Shown piece after piece: positions 45,728 to 58,066 of a DNA stretch of 64,000 nt (position 1 is its first letter; every line of letters starts with the position of its first letter). A program made the position numbers and the translations under genes. The DNA is from Primulina eburnea (taxonomy: Eukaryota > Streptophyta > Magnoliopsida > Lamiales > Gesneriaceae). The stretch covers positions 15,585,479-15,649,478 of the forward strand of contig NC_133117.1 in the NCBI RefSeq assembly GCF_022965805.1. The letters run 5' to 3'. The notes beneath the pieces are model-generated. The model searched no databases and was not told the DNA's origin. It worked only from the letters and a program-made list of their open reading frames with translations.

Positions 45728-46070
45728 CTTCAGTCTTGTAGACTTCCCACGTGATCACAGTACCACGTAGTGCTAATACTCTTTTAATTGTAATCCACCA
45801 ACTTCTGGCAGCCTCTTGTAATTGGTGAAATACCAATTTAACTCTTTGGTCATCTGTACAATCCAGTAGATCGAACAATATCTCTATGTCCTCAACCCAG
45901 TGCTGACACGTTTCAGGCGTCTCTGTACCACTCAGAATCGGCGGCTGAAATAACTGAAATTCTGCCAACTTGGTTTCCATCGGAGTCGCTGACACATCTA
46001 TCTGCGGTTCTGGTATATATGGCTGCTCATACGAAGTACTGCCTGTTTCCACAATCCTTCGGGGAGGTAT
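45728..46070 (-). pseudogene. Tek3 gag N-terminus, second tandem copy, truncated
   Basis: Reading on the minus strand, codons for PPRRIVETGSTS lead into the gag domain (LAEFQLFQPPILSGTE, QHWVEDIEILFDLLD, AARSWWITIKR). The start codon matching the Tek2 MPPRR is ATA here (46068-46070), so the gag has no ATG at the usual place. The frame breaks at KTE, where the palindromic LTR fragment is joined, with a short shared stretch (TTCAGTCTT) at the junction. Confidence 0.85.
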
Positions 46071-46395
46071 ATCTGATTACCACAACATTAGTAACCCAAT
46101 ACTGTAAATCTGTGTCAATCTTTTTCTGATCATGATCATCTTACTGCTGATCATGAATCCGATCTGATTCATACTCAAGAATACATAATACCAATTTAAA
46201 TCAAGTAATCAGGTAAGCATGTATCTCAAAGCAGTAACACATAACCTCATGCTAGCACCCACAATGCAAATCAACATTATAATCAATCTCATGCTAGCAC
46301 AGACATGCAAGGAAAGAAAATTCAATCTACCCCGCTCATCCTCTTCTATCTCAATCTAAAAGATCTATCAACTCTGACTATCTCAATCTAAAGGA

Positions 46396-46413
46396 TCTAT
46401 GGCTCTGATACCA
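46396..46413 (-). other. Tek3 primer-binding site beside the middle LTR (initiator tRNA-Met)
   Basis: TGGTATCAGAGCCATAG on the minus strand lies five bases from the LTR end at 46419. The identical site of the other copy is at 62038-62055. Confidence 0.92.
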
Positions 46414-46418
46414 CCTGT

Positions 46419-48533
46419 TGTGAGGACCCGGAAGCTAATCATCTTTGGGATTTAATTATCAATTAAGATAAAACAGGGTCTAAAAATTTTTCGTTTTAAG
46501 ATATAACTGCGGAAGGTAATGAAATCTAAATAATATACATGTCTGTATAAAAACTACATTTCAGTATTAAAGTACAACAAGCTAATTTAAGGTTCAACTA
46601 CTAAAGTCCAGTAATAAAACCAAGTCTACTGTAAGTCCGGAATCACCACGCTACACTCGTCTTCTCTCATCATCATCTTGACCCTGATCCAGCCCCACCT
46701 GTTGTCATGCACACATACAAAACAAGACAACAGCCGGATAACTCCGGTGAGAAATAAATCCCAGTATAAAACATGGTAAACATGTATATACATAAAATAA
46801 TTCATGAAACATGCTGTCACGAATAGAATCAAAACATTAGATTTCATAAGCTATGAAATCTAATCACAACAAGCATGCACTTCAAATTAGCTAAACATGC
46901 ATATAAACAATCTCAATCATACAAACATGCTATCATGACTGAAAGCAATAATGATGGGTCCCATGATCTAGGAGCCACATCCATATGAGCATGCAGTCCT
47001 AATCAAATCATGTCTAGACTCGACTCAACTATAACTCTAGGGATCCCGGGGTGAATAAAACGTCACTACCTACCCTCCAATCGGGGTAATGTACGTCTCA
47101 TTCCTAGACTTCGGTCTGAGCTGTATCAACGGCGGCAATAAGAGTAATACCTACTCCTATGCTGAGATACACCGAAACGTCTAGCTATTTGACAATGCCT
47201 GTCAAAGACTCTCCTATCTTAGATGCAATGAATAAGAATCTGTAAACACAGCATAATCATATCCATAACTGAATATCTCAATTATCTTACCTGCTTGAAT
47301 ACAATTCTATAATCAAAGCATAATCAGGTAACAGTATAAACAATAATCTAGTATGTGATTTTATTGGGAAACTCAAATTAATCTAATTTGAGTTATGCTT
47401 CCCGAATATCACATGAATTATACCTTTGTCTTCCTGATATGATGAAGAAGACGTCTCGAAGTCGAATTTGTCCATATCTGATCTGTCCCTATCTGATCTG
47501 AAATGACAATAACCAATACAATGTATCAATGTGTAATCCAATTCACAATCTGTCTGGTCAATACCTGAATAATCTACAATCTGATTCATATCAACAGTAT
47601 CACAAGATAATAGAAACCAATACTGAATCTGATCAATCTGTACCCACTGATGTTTAGACGGTATAACAATACAGTCTTGTAACCCCGTCAGTCTTAACAT
47701 CCCAATTATAATATCAGAATTCCTAATAAATCTCAATACAATCTATAACCTCAATATCTGTACACTTTAAAATGAATAACAGCATAATTCTGATAGCAAT
47801 CTCAATCAAATCAACTCTAAAATTCATAACAATTCCATAAACAATCTGTTTCTAAATCTGACTTCGATTCTACAATATTTACGGTAGCAGAAATCCCATA
47901 TCTGAATCGTATTCAATTCTAACAACATCATAAATTCAAATCTTGTCTAAACGTAACAAAACTTACGTCCAGTTGTAGCCTGTGTTGATAGGAACACAGT
48001 ACTGAAGTCGGATTTAAAATCGGACGGACGGATTTCTCGTAGATTTACCAATTCTTGGCGTGAAGAATTTCTTCCAAAGTTTCCCTCGTTTCTCTCTTTA
48101 TTCTGAAGGATTGAAAGATATATATCTATATATATATCACACGTTGCATGAAAAGAAACGTGTCACCCTTTTCTAAATTCCGGTTGGCGCTCGGGCGGTA
48201 ATAAAATTCCGCCCGGGCGCGAGCTCGGCGCTCGGGCGGTAAACATCTGCCGCCCGGGCGCGAGGAGTTCTGTCTCCGAGTTTCCCCATTGGCGCTCGGG
48301 CGGTCGAGAACTACCGCCCGGGCGCCACACTTGCTGCCCGAACCAAAATTTGCGATGCATTGGCGCTCGGGCGGTGCTTTTCTACCGCTCGAGCGCCGAG
48401 GATTCTGTCCACTTCCGTGGTTAATCATGCAACGACGCTCGATCTCGGCATAAAGGTTCATTTGAGTTCTTATAACCTTAATCATGCCAATTAATCACTG
48501 TCTGATTGTATCAATTAAATCTCGGGCATTACA
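46419..48533 (-). repeat. Tek3 middle LTR, shared by the two tandem units
   Basis: This 2115-bp LTR starts TGTGAGGACCCGG on the plus strand and ends CGGGCATTACA. It has a primer site on its left and a polypurine tract (48534-48547, TTTCTCCCCCTCTT on plus) on its right. It therefore serves as 3' LTR of the right unit and 5' LTR of the left unit. It contains the hairpin array, TATA box and conserved blocks (46720-46790, 47030-47110, 47341-47420). The 73-codon frame 46626-46847 is not kept in frame across families. Confidence 0.93.
48117..48397 (-). promoter_or_regulatory. Tek3 LTR promoter block: TATA box and GCGCTCGGGCGG hairpin array
   Basis: Four hairpin units with arm GCGCTCGGGCGGTA and partner CCGCCCGGGCGC lie at 48186-48397. 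In element sense they are followed by CACGTTTC, CATGCA and TATATATATA (48117-48138), about 48 bp away. The right LTR has the same array from 63828, with three units within the window. Confidence 0.72.
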
Positions 48534-50253
48534 TTTCTCCCCCTCTTAGATCTGAGTTCGTCCTCGAACTCATAAGCAATCAATTCAAATATAAGAGAAG
48601 AAATGTATAATAGAGTTTAACATCCAAACTCCTCTCTTAATGAATCCATCATGAAATCTCTTTCTTGTATCAATCTCTGATTTCAATTCTGGAATAAAAC
48701 TTCATAAAGTATACTATTCTAATATTTCTTAAACTAACTCTGACAGAATCAATCTTGCCATGTTGGTTATACAACATCCGTATAAACCCATCCCAATCAA
48801 GGACATATGAAATCTTCGGTTTCAAATACCAATCGTCATCATCCGACATTGGTTTCCTACATCTATCCATTCTGAATTATCTTGATAACTAGTGCTAACA
48901 TTCAGCACTAGAGTTCTCCTAATATCTTTCAATATCTGAACAAGACACTCCGACTACCTGTCACTTTGTGAACAATCTGCCAGAGAGAGCTGATGATATA
49001 ATCTACCACAAGTACACACTTAATCGTAATCATAGTCTGATATACTCTACTCGAAATCATCCTTCTAGTCAATCTGACTATTTCTTTGACAGGGATCTCT
49101 GTCACTTAGTTCTGTTTGTACATCATCTTTACAAACTACTAGATATAGATTGAACAATCTATCAATCACGATCAGACCATATCCCAATCTGAAGAGAATG
49201 GCGGTAATTTCATTACATCAGTCCTAGAAATGTACTTCCATTTCTATTCAGGATTATACTAAGTCGGTAATCATCTTCTGATTCCTAGCTTTCTGGCTTC
49301 TTTTGTTAGCGATCCAGACATATCAGTACCATTTTTTTTACCAACCTTTCGGTACAAATTCGGTTATAACTGATCAAATCTGTCTATACCAATACTATTT
49401 GTTCGAGTATCATACATTCTGAAATATCTGAATGAAAACTGAATCCCCTGCGGTGTATTTCTGACACTACTTGTGACTTCAGATTCGAACTATCCGGTAT
49501 AAACAATCAGTTAATAATATAAAATAATGAAGAAATACCTACCTGGCATTTGGCTCTGACTACCCATATCAAAAGCTATAAATAATTCTGAAACATTCTG
49601 ACATCACACAATAGAAGTAGTCTGTCTGATACAAACACAAAGTCACATATCTGTTACTGTAAACGATACTCTGCTCTGATTTCAACTGTTTACAATAAAC
49701 TGTATTACACTGATTCACAATAACGGTAATATCATATCGAATTCTGAATAGAAAGAACTTATACAGATCTAGTGAGTTTAAAAAAACTCATAACATAATA
49801 AATTCTGGCTGGCTGACCAAATCTTCATACTGCCCAGATCAACTGCTATATCTCATCTGCAAATAGAATATACTCCCAACCAATATAAAATATCTCAAAT
49901 ATTGATTTAGAACAATAACAATACTCAGCAGATGTAAATCAACACAAGAAGAAGATAATCAGAATAAGATAATCTATCTAAATCAGATAAGAAAGTTCTG
50001 ACATATCTGACATTCTGTTAATTCTGACATTCCTGATACCGCATAGTCTGAATATAAACCTGTATCAATAACTGTATACCGGACTCCTACCTGACCCATT
50101 GCTGTATACCATAATCACAGTTCTCGGAATATTTAACCCAGTCTTCAAATATTCAATATAAACAATCAGATGCTGTGGATATATCCCGGAATCATAGATA
50201 TAACAAGCATAATTCTTCAAAATACCCCTGAACACATAATCTGGCAATCTAGA
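48534..50253 (-). pseudogene. Tek3 decayed 3' half of pol
   Basis: No long open frame remains. Traces of integrase can be found on the minus strand, best near 49150-49270, where the antisense of WKWDHISM-like and the downstream conserved region is degraded. Other parts (48550-49000, 49300-50253) show no recognisable motif. The Cop1 insertion ends it at 50253. Confidence 0.6.
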
Positions 50254-52318
50254 TGAAAGCGGACCGGTTACGGAGGCCGGAAACGCAACGGAAGCAAAAA
50301 TTTTAAGTTTTATCATGAAATTTTCGGCCCCCTTGGTATAGGTGTAATATTTACAAAACAAACCAAAACATACATAGGGTGTATGAAGAAGGTTTACCTA
50401 TCAACCCCTTGAGGTTGATGAATGGCACCAACTAAAGTGTGAACACTTTAGCTCTTGAAATGGATGACAATCTACAAGCACACCTCCTTTCCTTCAAGAA
50501 TTAGGCCCACCACTAAGCAAGGTAAAACCTCTTTTGATTTGCACTAGAAAATCAAAAGGATTTTTCAATGAGAAGATTTTTATTCTCCAACACTTGAAGA
50601 ACAAAACTAGAAGAAAAATGGAGAGAATTGTGTGTGTGTGTGTTCGGCCAAGTCAAGTTGAATGAGGAGGGAAGATGAGTCTTGGTAGTCCAAAAAGTAA
50701 TCCACATGCCATGCATTATTTTATTAAAAAGTATTCAAGACTCTTGATCTCCCAAGCATGCAAACCCTAGCATGTCTCTCATATATATTATGGTTTTTAA
50801 CACATTAAAAACCATAGACTAAATTTTAATTATCTCAAACATTTTTGAGATTAATTAAATACTACTTGAATTTATTCAAGTCCCACTAGTTAAATAATTA
50901 CTTTAATTGAGCTCTACAAGACTCAATATTATATAATTAATTCAACACTTGAATTAATTTAATTATTTAGACTCTACTAGGTCCACTAGTGTTTAATTAA
51001 TTCAACACTTGAATTAATTTAATTTAGTCCACAACAATGTTTATGAAAATCACAATTTTCAACTACATTATTTACTTGGCCAAATTTTAATCTTAGGAAC
51101 ACTTCCATAAATTAAAATTTATATTTCTCTCTTAGAAGTCATACTTCTATTTTTCTTAACGCTTATAAACACATTTATAAGCCGTTCAACACATTGAACT
51201 ATTTTATTTCTCATCGGGATTTACAAAGCCAGTACTTGTGTGGCCCTCAATGGTTCATTGATACAACTAGCCGTGGGTTCACATCTCCATGTGATTCGGA
51301 CTAAACATGTCCTTATACGAGCATACCCCAATTGCCCCATTCTTACTTATCAACTCTTTGATAGTAAGAACGTCAGAACTCAAGTCTGATAGTACCCAAC
51401 CAATCACGTTAAACGCCTAGCAGCATCGCTTACGTGATTCCCTAGGTATCACATGATAGTGCCTGCAAGAACCATTCAATTATGGTTAGCGTACAGTACG
51501 GTCCCTTCAACTCATATATCCCGACCGATTCGACAACTATTGGTCTATCGAGAGTTGTCAATGAATCGATACTATGTGTCATGTCGTGGTTGCATCGATG
51601 GTGTAATCTATGAAACCCCTTTCATAATTACCACCATACTCTGATCAGAGATTTCAATCCACACATACATGAAAAACACATAGGATATCCATACCCGTAG
51701 GTAAGCGGTGAATCCCCGACTACAATGCATCGACTCCTATACGTTTCGCCGTAACACCCAACCTTGCCACCTGATGACCCCATAGGAGTCGGTAAACAAG
51801 TCAAAGTGAAACGCTAGCACATAGAGTCTCAATGTTGTCCCGGGTCATAAGGACTAATGGTGTACAACCATAAACTAGGACGTTTCCACTCGATAAGTGA
51901 GAACCACTTGGAAAGTCCTTTATAGAGGGTTGTTCAGTGCACTCTACAAGGAGCACCTATCTGCATGTTCGGACATCACAATGTCCCCTACCAATGAAAC
52001 ATGGTACTCACATCGCAGATACTAGTCTCTAACTCGAGCGGCCTATATCCTTCTTAATGGCGGCTGAATCGACTAGGAACCGTTTAGAATATACAGTATT
52101 CCAAATATGAGTTTCATGATACTCATCATATGAGCATCTCATATTCTTTCTACTATTTGTATATTCAAGGACTTTATCTATGCAACTAGCATGGGTATAA
52201 AGATAAAGATGCGCCAAATTAATAAATTGAAATATTATTAAAATAAAGATCGTTTATACAAAGAGTTTCATTGTGAACAGTCGGCCAACACTTGGCTCGA
52301 CGTGCACCTACTCTAACA
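50254..52318 (-). repeat. Cop1 3' LTR
   Basis: It starts TGAAAGCGGACC on the plus strand and ends CTACTCTAACA. It contains a duplicated AT-rich unit (TTAATTCAACACTTGAATTA at about 50938 and 50998). A 63-codon antisense open frame at 51453-51644 recurs in the old copia LTR at 40660-40851. Confidence 0.97.
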
Positions 52319-52331
52319 ATCTCCCACTTGC
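52319..52331 (-). other. Cop1 polypurine tract
   Basis: On the minus strand GCAAGTGGGAGAT lies directly before the LTR start TGTTAGAG, just after the gag-pol stop at 52333. Confidence 0.85.
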
Positions 52332-52332
52332 A

Positions 52333-55300
52333 CTAGAGCCAACTACCTATATACTTTAGACCCATTGATTCGCGATGCTTCTCGAACGATGGTCCTGGTA
52401 AAGGCTTAGTTAGTGGATCAGCAACATTATCTGCGGAGCCGACTTTGTCAATCACGACATCTCCTCTTTCCACGATCTCTCTGAGGATGTGGTACTTTCT
52501 CAATACGTGTTTGTACTTCTGATGAGACCTTGGCTCCTTCGCCTGAGCTATGGCTCCCGTGTTGTCACACATCACCGGGATAGGAGCAACTCCATTAGGA
52601 ATGACGCCCAACTCTTGGACGAAATTCCTAATCCAAACAGCCTCCTTTGCTGCAGCCGATGCAGCAATGTATTCTGCCTCAGTGGTGGAATCCGCAGTAC
52701 TGTCTTGCTTGGAACTCTTCCAAGAGACAGCACCACCATTGAGCATGAATATGAATCCGGAGGTTGACTTCGAGTCATCAACATCGCTTTGGAAGCTAGA
52801 GTCGGTATAGCCTTCCAATTTTAGTTCTCCACCCCCATAGACCAAAAACAACTTATTGGTCCTTCTCAAATACTTGAGGATGTCTTTCACAGCTTTCCAG
52901 TGTGGAAGACCAGGGTTGGATTGATATCTACTCACTACACTTAGTGCAAATGCCACGTCAGGACGTGTAGATATCATCCCATACATGATACTACCAATAG
53001 CCGAAGCATACGGAATTCGTGTCATCGCCGCTATCTCTGCATCAGTCTTGGGAGACATAGACTTGGATAGGGACACGCCATGACACATTGGTAGATGTCC
53101 TCTCTTGGACTCATCCATCGAGAACCGCTTCACGATGGTATCAATGTATGTGGACTGGGTGAGACCAAGCAATCTTCTTGATCTATCTCTATAGATCTGT
53201 ATTCCCAATACAAAAGATGCTTCACCCAAGTCCTGCATTGAGAACTTACTTGCTAACCATATCTTTGTTGATTGCAACATTCCTACATCATTCCCAATGA
53301 GTAGAATGTCATCAACATAAAGAACAAGGAATGTCACAGCACTCCCACTGACCTTCTTATACACACAGGGTTCCTCAGGATTCTTAGTAAAACCAAACTC
53401 TTTGATTGTACTATCGAATCTAAGATTCCAGCTCCTCGATGCCTGCTTAAGACCATAAATAGATCTTTGAAGTTTGCATACCATATGCTCACTTCCGATG
53501 GATGTAAACCCTTCAGGTTGAGACATGTAAATTTCTTCCTTAATATCCCCATTAAGGAAGGCTGTCTTCACATCCATCTGCCATATCTCATAGTCAAACC
53601 ATGCAGCTATGGCTAGCAATATCTTAATGGACTTGAACATCGCAACTGGAGAAAAGGTTTCCTCATAGTCAACACCTTGCCTTTCAGTATACCCTTTTGC
53701 TACCAATCGCGCCTTGAAGGTCAATACCTTCCCATCCGCCCCAAGTTTCCTCTTGTAAATCCATTTACATCCTATGGGAACAGTTCCCTCAGGTGGATCC
53801 ACAAGATTCCACACTTGGTTCGAATGCATGGAATTCATCTCAGATTCCATTGCTTCAAGCCACTTGGATGAATCAGCATCCGATAACGCTTCCTTGAAGG
53901 TCCTTGGATCACATCCAAGATTAGGCTCATCATGGCCCTCTTCAAGAAGCAGACCATACCTCACAGGTGGTCTCGAGATCCTCTCGGATCTCCTAGGAGC
54001 TTGTATCTCCTCACTTAGCTCATTGGGTGTGGGTTCTACAACTGTGGGTGTCTCTCGAACCTCTTCGAGTTCTATCATCTCGCCTTTTATATCTAATAGA
54101 AATTCCTTTTCCAAAAAGGTTGCGTTCCTAGAAACAAACACCTTTGTTTCTTGGGGATGATAGAAATAATATCCAATGGAATTTCTTGGATATCCCACAA
54201 AGTAGCATAAAATGGATCGACTATCCAATTTATCTCCCACTGTCTGCTTCACATAAGCAGGACACCCCCATATTCTAAGATAAGAATACTTGGGAGGCTT
54301 ACCCATCCATATCTCATATGGAGTCTTGTCAACTGCCTTTGTATGGACATTGTTCAACAACAGTGCCGCTGTTTCAAGCGCATATCCCCAAAAGGATGGC
54401 GGCAACTCCGTGAACCCCATCATAGACCGAACCATGTCCATCAAAGTCCGGTTACGACGCTCCGAAACACCATTCAACTGCGGTGTAGCGGGCGGAGTCC
54501 ACTGCGAGAGAATCCCATTCTCTCTAAGATACTCTTGGAACTCGGCACTCAAGTACTCACCACCTCGATCCGATCGAAGTGTCTTGATGCTTCGTCCCAA
54601 TTGCTTCTCTACTTCACTTCTGAATTCTTTGAACCTTTCAAAGGCTTCAGACTTGTATTTCATCAAATACACATACCCATACCTCGAATGGTCATCGGTA
54701 AAGGTGATGAAGTAGGCATGTCCATGCTTAGTGGTGATGCTAAGCGGACCGCACACATCGGTATGGATCAAATCCAATAACCCTTTGGCTCGCTCCGCAT
54801 GGCCCTTAAAGGGAATTTTGGTCATCTTTCCTTTTAGACAGGATTCACAAGTCGTGAGAGCATTAACATCGGACATATCAAACATGCCAACTCCCACTAG
54901 CTTGTTCATCCTTCTTAGGGATATATGACCTAATCGAGCATGCCATAATTGTGCCGAATTAAGAGTATCTTGTTTGCGCTTATTTGTTGTTGTTATTGTT
55001 TGGACATTGTTAAGTGGAATATCTTTTAATTTTAAGGTGTAGAGATTGTTTTCAAGTTCACCGGTACCAACTAAACATTCATTCTTGTAAATATTGCAAA
55101 CACCTTTGCCAAATAAACAAGAAAATCCATCGATATCAAGCATAGGAATGGAAATAATGTTTTTGATCAAGTCTGGTACAAATAAAACATCTCTTAAAAC
55201 CAAATTAAAATCATTGTTCAAACATAAATAAACATCTCCCACAGCCTTGGCAGCAACCCTTGCTCCATTGCCCAACCTCAAGAAGGTCTCACCTTCCCTG

Positions 55301-56271
55301 AGCTTCCTACTTCTTCCCATCACCTGCAAATCATTACAGAGATGTGAGCCACAGCCGGTATCCAATACCCAAGAAGTAGAGTTAATGGAGATATTCACTT
55401 CAATGTAGAACATACCTTTGCCAGAACCCTTCTGCGCAAGATATTCCCTGCAGTTACGCCTCCAATGTCCAGGCTTCTTGCAGTGGTGACAGATGTCAAC
55501 AGTCTTCTCAGCCTTGGCTGGCGCGGCTGCCACTACGGGACTCGGAGTCTGCCTCTTCAAGGGCTCGCTCTTCTTGGGGCGCTGGAAAGAACGCTTCTTT
55601 CCCTTCCCATGTGGACCGGTCTTCGTGCCAGATGAAGAGCCCACATAAAGAACCGACTTCTCCTTCTTGATGGTGGACTCAAAGGTTACAAGCATGTTCA
55701 CCAACTCTTCAAGGCTGGGCTCGAGCTTGTTCATATTGAAGTTCACGACAAAAGGATCGAAAGAGCTAGGCAGTGACAACAGTAGCACATCCGTGGTCAA
55801 CTCTGATGGCAAGATCAAATCCATGCCCACGAGCTTGTCCACGAGCCCAATCAACTTTAGGCCATGCTCATGGACCGAAGTCCCATCTCGCATGCGTAAA
55901 GTGATGAGCTCCTTTACTGTGGCATGCCTCAAAGGCCGAGTCTGCTCACCGAAGAGCTCCTTGAGGTGCAAATGAATGTCAGCAGCATTCTTTGCATCCT
56001 CGAATCGCCTTTGCAGCTCATCGTTCATCGAAGCCTGCATGTAACACTTGGCCTTCAAGTCATGGTCGCACCAATCCTTGTAGGTCTGCAGTTCCTCGGG
56101 AGTGCAGTCAGTCGGAGCCTCATCAGGGGGCGACTCAGTCAGTGTGTATGCGATTCTCTCCGAGTTTAGGACGATCTTTAAATTTCTTAGCCAAGTGATA
56201 TAGTTAGGTCCGGTTAGAACGTGTTTTTCGAGAATAACCGAAAACGGGTTGCGAATTGATGACATTGTCAC
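52333..56271 (-). CDS. Cop1 gag-pol polyprotein (1312 aa)
   Basis: One uninterrupted frame from ATG 56271 encodes the whole Ty1/copia polyprotein. GAG covers about residues 1-255, with the zinc knuckle CHHCKKPGHWRRNC (C261, C264, H269, C274). Protease has D304 in WVLDTGCGSH. Integrase has H444, H449, C475 and C478, and the triad D505, D568 and E604. RT runs from about 820, with QMDVKTAFLNG near 900 and the catalytic YVDD at 985-988. RNase H has D1157 in GYTDSSF and E1198 in STTEAEY. All key residues are present and the length is normal. The ORF starts about 1.8 kb from the 5' LTR and ends 12 bases before the 3' LTR. It probably encodes a functional replication machinery. Confidence 0.96.
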   Translation of the reverse strand: MTMSSIRNPFSVILEKHVLTGPNYITWLRNLKIVLNSERIAYTLTESPPDEAPTDCTPEELQTYKDWCDHDLKAKCYMQASMNDELQRRFEDAKNAADIHLHLKELFGEQTRPLRHATVKELITLRMRDGTSVHEHGLKLIGLVDKLVGMDLILPSELTTDVLLLSLPSSFDPFVVNFNMNKLEPSLEELVNMLVTFESTIKKEKSVLYVGSSSGTKTGPHGKGKKRSFQRPKKSEPLKRQTPSPVVAAAPAKAEKTVDICHHCKKPGHWRRNCREYLAQKGSGKGMFYIEVNISINSTSWVLDTGCGSHLCNDLQVMGRSRKLREGETFLRLGNGARVAAKAVGDVYLCLNNDFNLVLRDVLFVPDLIKNIISIPMLDIDGFSCLFGKGVCNIYKNECLVGTGELENNLYTLKLKDIPLNNVQTITTTNKRKQDTLNSAQLWHARLGHISLRRMNKLVGVGMFDMSDVNALTTCESCLKGKMTKIPFKGHAERAKGLLDLIHTDVCGPLSITTKHGHAYFITFTDDHSRYGYVYLMKYKSEAFERFKEFRSEVEKQLGRSIKTLRSDRGGEYLSAEFQEYLRENGILSQWTPPATPQLNGVSERRNRTLMDMVRSMMGFTELPPSFWGYALETAALLLNNVHTKAVDKTPYEIWMGKPPKYSYLRIWGCPAYVKQTVGDKLDSRSILCYFVGYPRNSIGYYFYHPQETKVFVSRNATFLEKEFLLDIKGEMIELEEVRETPTVVEPTPNELSEEIQAPRRSERISRPPVRYGLLLEEGHDEPNLGCDPRTFKEALSDADSSKWLEAMESEMNSMHSNQVWNLVDPPEGTVPIGCKWIYKRKLGADGKVLTFKARLVAKGYTERQGVDYEETFSPVAMFKSIKILLAIAAWFDYEIWQMDVKTAFLNGDIKEEIYMSQPEGFTSIGSEHMVCKLQRSIYGLKQASRSWNLRFDSTIKEFGFTKNPEEPCVYKKVSGSAVTFLVLYVDDILLIGNDVGMLQSTKIWLASKFSMQDLGEASFVLGIQIYRDRSRRLLGLTQSTYIDTIVKRFSMDESKRGHLPMCHGVSLSKSMSPKTDAEIAAMTRIPYASAIGSIMYGMISTRPDVAFALSVVSRYQSNPGLPHWKAVKDILKYLRRTNKLFLVYGGGELKLEGYTDSSFQSDVDDSKSTSGFIFMLNGGAVSWKSSKQDSTADSTTEAEYIAASAAAKEAVWIRNFVQELGVIPNGVAPIPVMCDNTGAIAQAKEPRSHQKYKHVLRKYHILREIVERGDVVIDKVGSADNVADPLTKPLPGPSFEKHRESMGLKYIGSWL

Positions 56272-58047
56272 AGATTTGTACTGAAAAGTAAAACAGATAA
56301 ATGTTAATGACTATTTTAAAATATTTAATAAGATATAAAGTTTGGACTTTTACTTTATAAATTATCGCTCCCACTGTTTTGACATTTTCACTACCCTCTA
56401 GTGAAAACGGGAAACACTTTCCTCAGTAGGTACGTAAGGTCCAATTAGCGAATTGTGATCCCGAATAATATCGGCCATCACAACTCCTAAAAGGTAGTTT
56501 CCAATTGCATCGCCATGCAACCCTCTACGTATACTTTTGTCTCACGTTTGATTAGGACCCAATAATATGACGTCGTTCATCTTTACGTGTCAAGCCTAAC
56601 CCATCGATATTGAACCTTAATGGACGGTTGCCATGAGTTCCCTCAATAATATGAGCCGAAATCATGGGAGTTCCACGTAGTTCACATCACCATGTCAATG
56701 GATGTCACAGCTTTCCGGCACCCAGGGCTCCCCCAATAATATGAGCCGAGCCCCGAGTACGGGTAGCGTTCATCATGCACCCATTGTCGATGGAAGACAA
56801 GGAAATTATAAACAAATTTATAATTCCCCTTTTCGGACTTGATATTAATTTTGAATCTCATTCAAAATGAGGGTTTTTAATTTTGAAAGGTCTCATCATT
56901 AATTTTATTTTAAAAGCTCGCCATGTTTGATCGTATGTTTGTCGGATTCATGCAACTTTGTTATTATCATAATAATAACGTACATACTCATTATTTATAA
57001 CATATCATGCATATATTATAAATAGAAAACAGTACAAGGATGATCAATTGCCCCAACACTAATGGCCCGTGTGAGCCAAACACGGGCCTAGGTCCAATCC
57101 TAGGGTAAATGCACGGGATGCAATGCAACTATACTATTACATTAGCATCCAATATTACATGTCTTCGATCTTCATAATCACCAAGGCCACCATCTTCCAA
57201 TCTTGATCTTCCCCTATTCTAATATTTACAATTAAATATCCATGGCACATAGGGATACATCTCATGGGGTGGGAACGGGCCATAAACCAAGCCCACTTTA
57301 AATTGATAATTATTACAATCATTCAACACAAATATCCTAGCATACACCTAGCAAATTGGGCTTGGGCTTTTGATCATCCTTCATGCATAATATCTCATAT
57401 CATACACCATCAATTAATTATCACTATAATTAATTGATCCAATATTATATATCTTGATCCAATCACTAACCGCCACAATTATAAATTAAATTAACAAAGT
57501 ATACAAACACCTTTGTCTACTTTCAAATTAATTTATTTATAATCGAATTTCTTGTAAATCACAATTTACTATAAATAATTAAAGTGCAACTTCAATTATT
57601 TATTTTATGAGAAAATATGTGCAACAATTGTAAATTTAAACTTAAGGGCCCAAAACTCATTTTTCACCAAAAATATTTTGGCCCATTTAAATTTCACAAA
57701 TTATGTTGTCCATCCAATGGCCCAACATCTCAAGGCCCATGACACTAAGATTCACCAAAACACTTTTGGAAACCCTAGTCGTCATCGCCGTCGCCGGAGC
57801 TCCGTCGCCGGATTCCGGCGACAACAAAAAAAAATTTTTTTTTTTTTTTATTAAAAACCTGCACATTTCGGGGGCTGCCCCTCGGCTGCCCGAAATTTTC
57901 GGGCAGCCCTCGGGCAGCCCCGAAAAATCATTTTTTTTTTTTTGTTTCTAAAATTTCGGTCCTTGCATTTTGTTGCACCAAAAAATCTCAAACGGTTAGA
58001 AATTGATCTCAACATAATATTACGCAAATATTACACAAAAACCGTAA
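56272..58047 (-). other. Cop1 long 5' leader with spaced AATAATAT motifs and a strong hairpin
   Basis: The 1.8 kb between primer site and gag has no gene. Four AATAATAT motifs in similar contexts lie near 56466, 56568, 56645 and 56734, two of them as CAATAATATGAGCCGA. Near 57869-57925 a GC-rich inverted repeat with roughly 28-base arms (CGGGCAGCC repeated) is flanked by A/T homopolymer runs at 57827-57850 and 57932-57943. These could be RNA packaging or translation elements; no function is shown. Confidence 0.6.
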
Positions 58048-58064
58048 CCTTAGCTCGGATACCA
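58048..58064 (-). other. Cop1 primer-binding site
   Basis: On the minus strand TGGTATCCGAGCTAAGG lies two bases after the 5' LTR end. It matches the initiator tRNA-Met site except for C in place of A at position 8. Confidence 0.85.
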
Positions 58065-58066
58065 CT

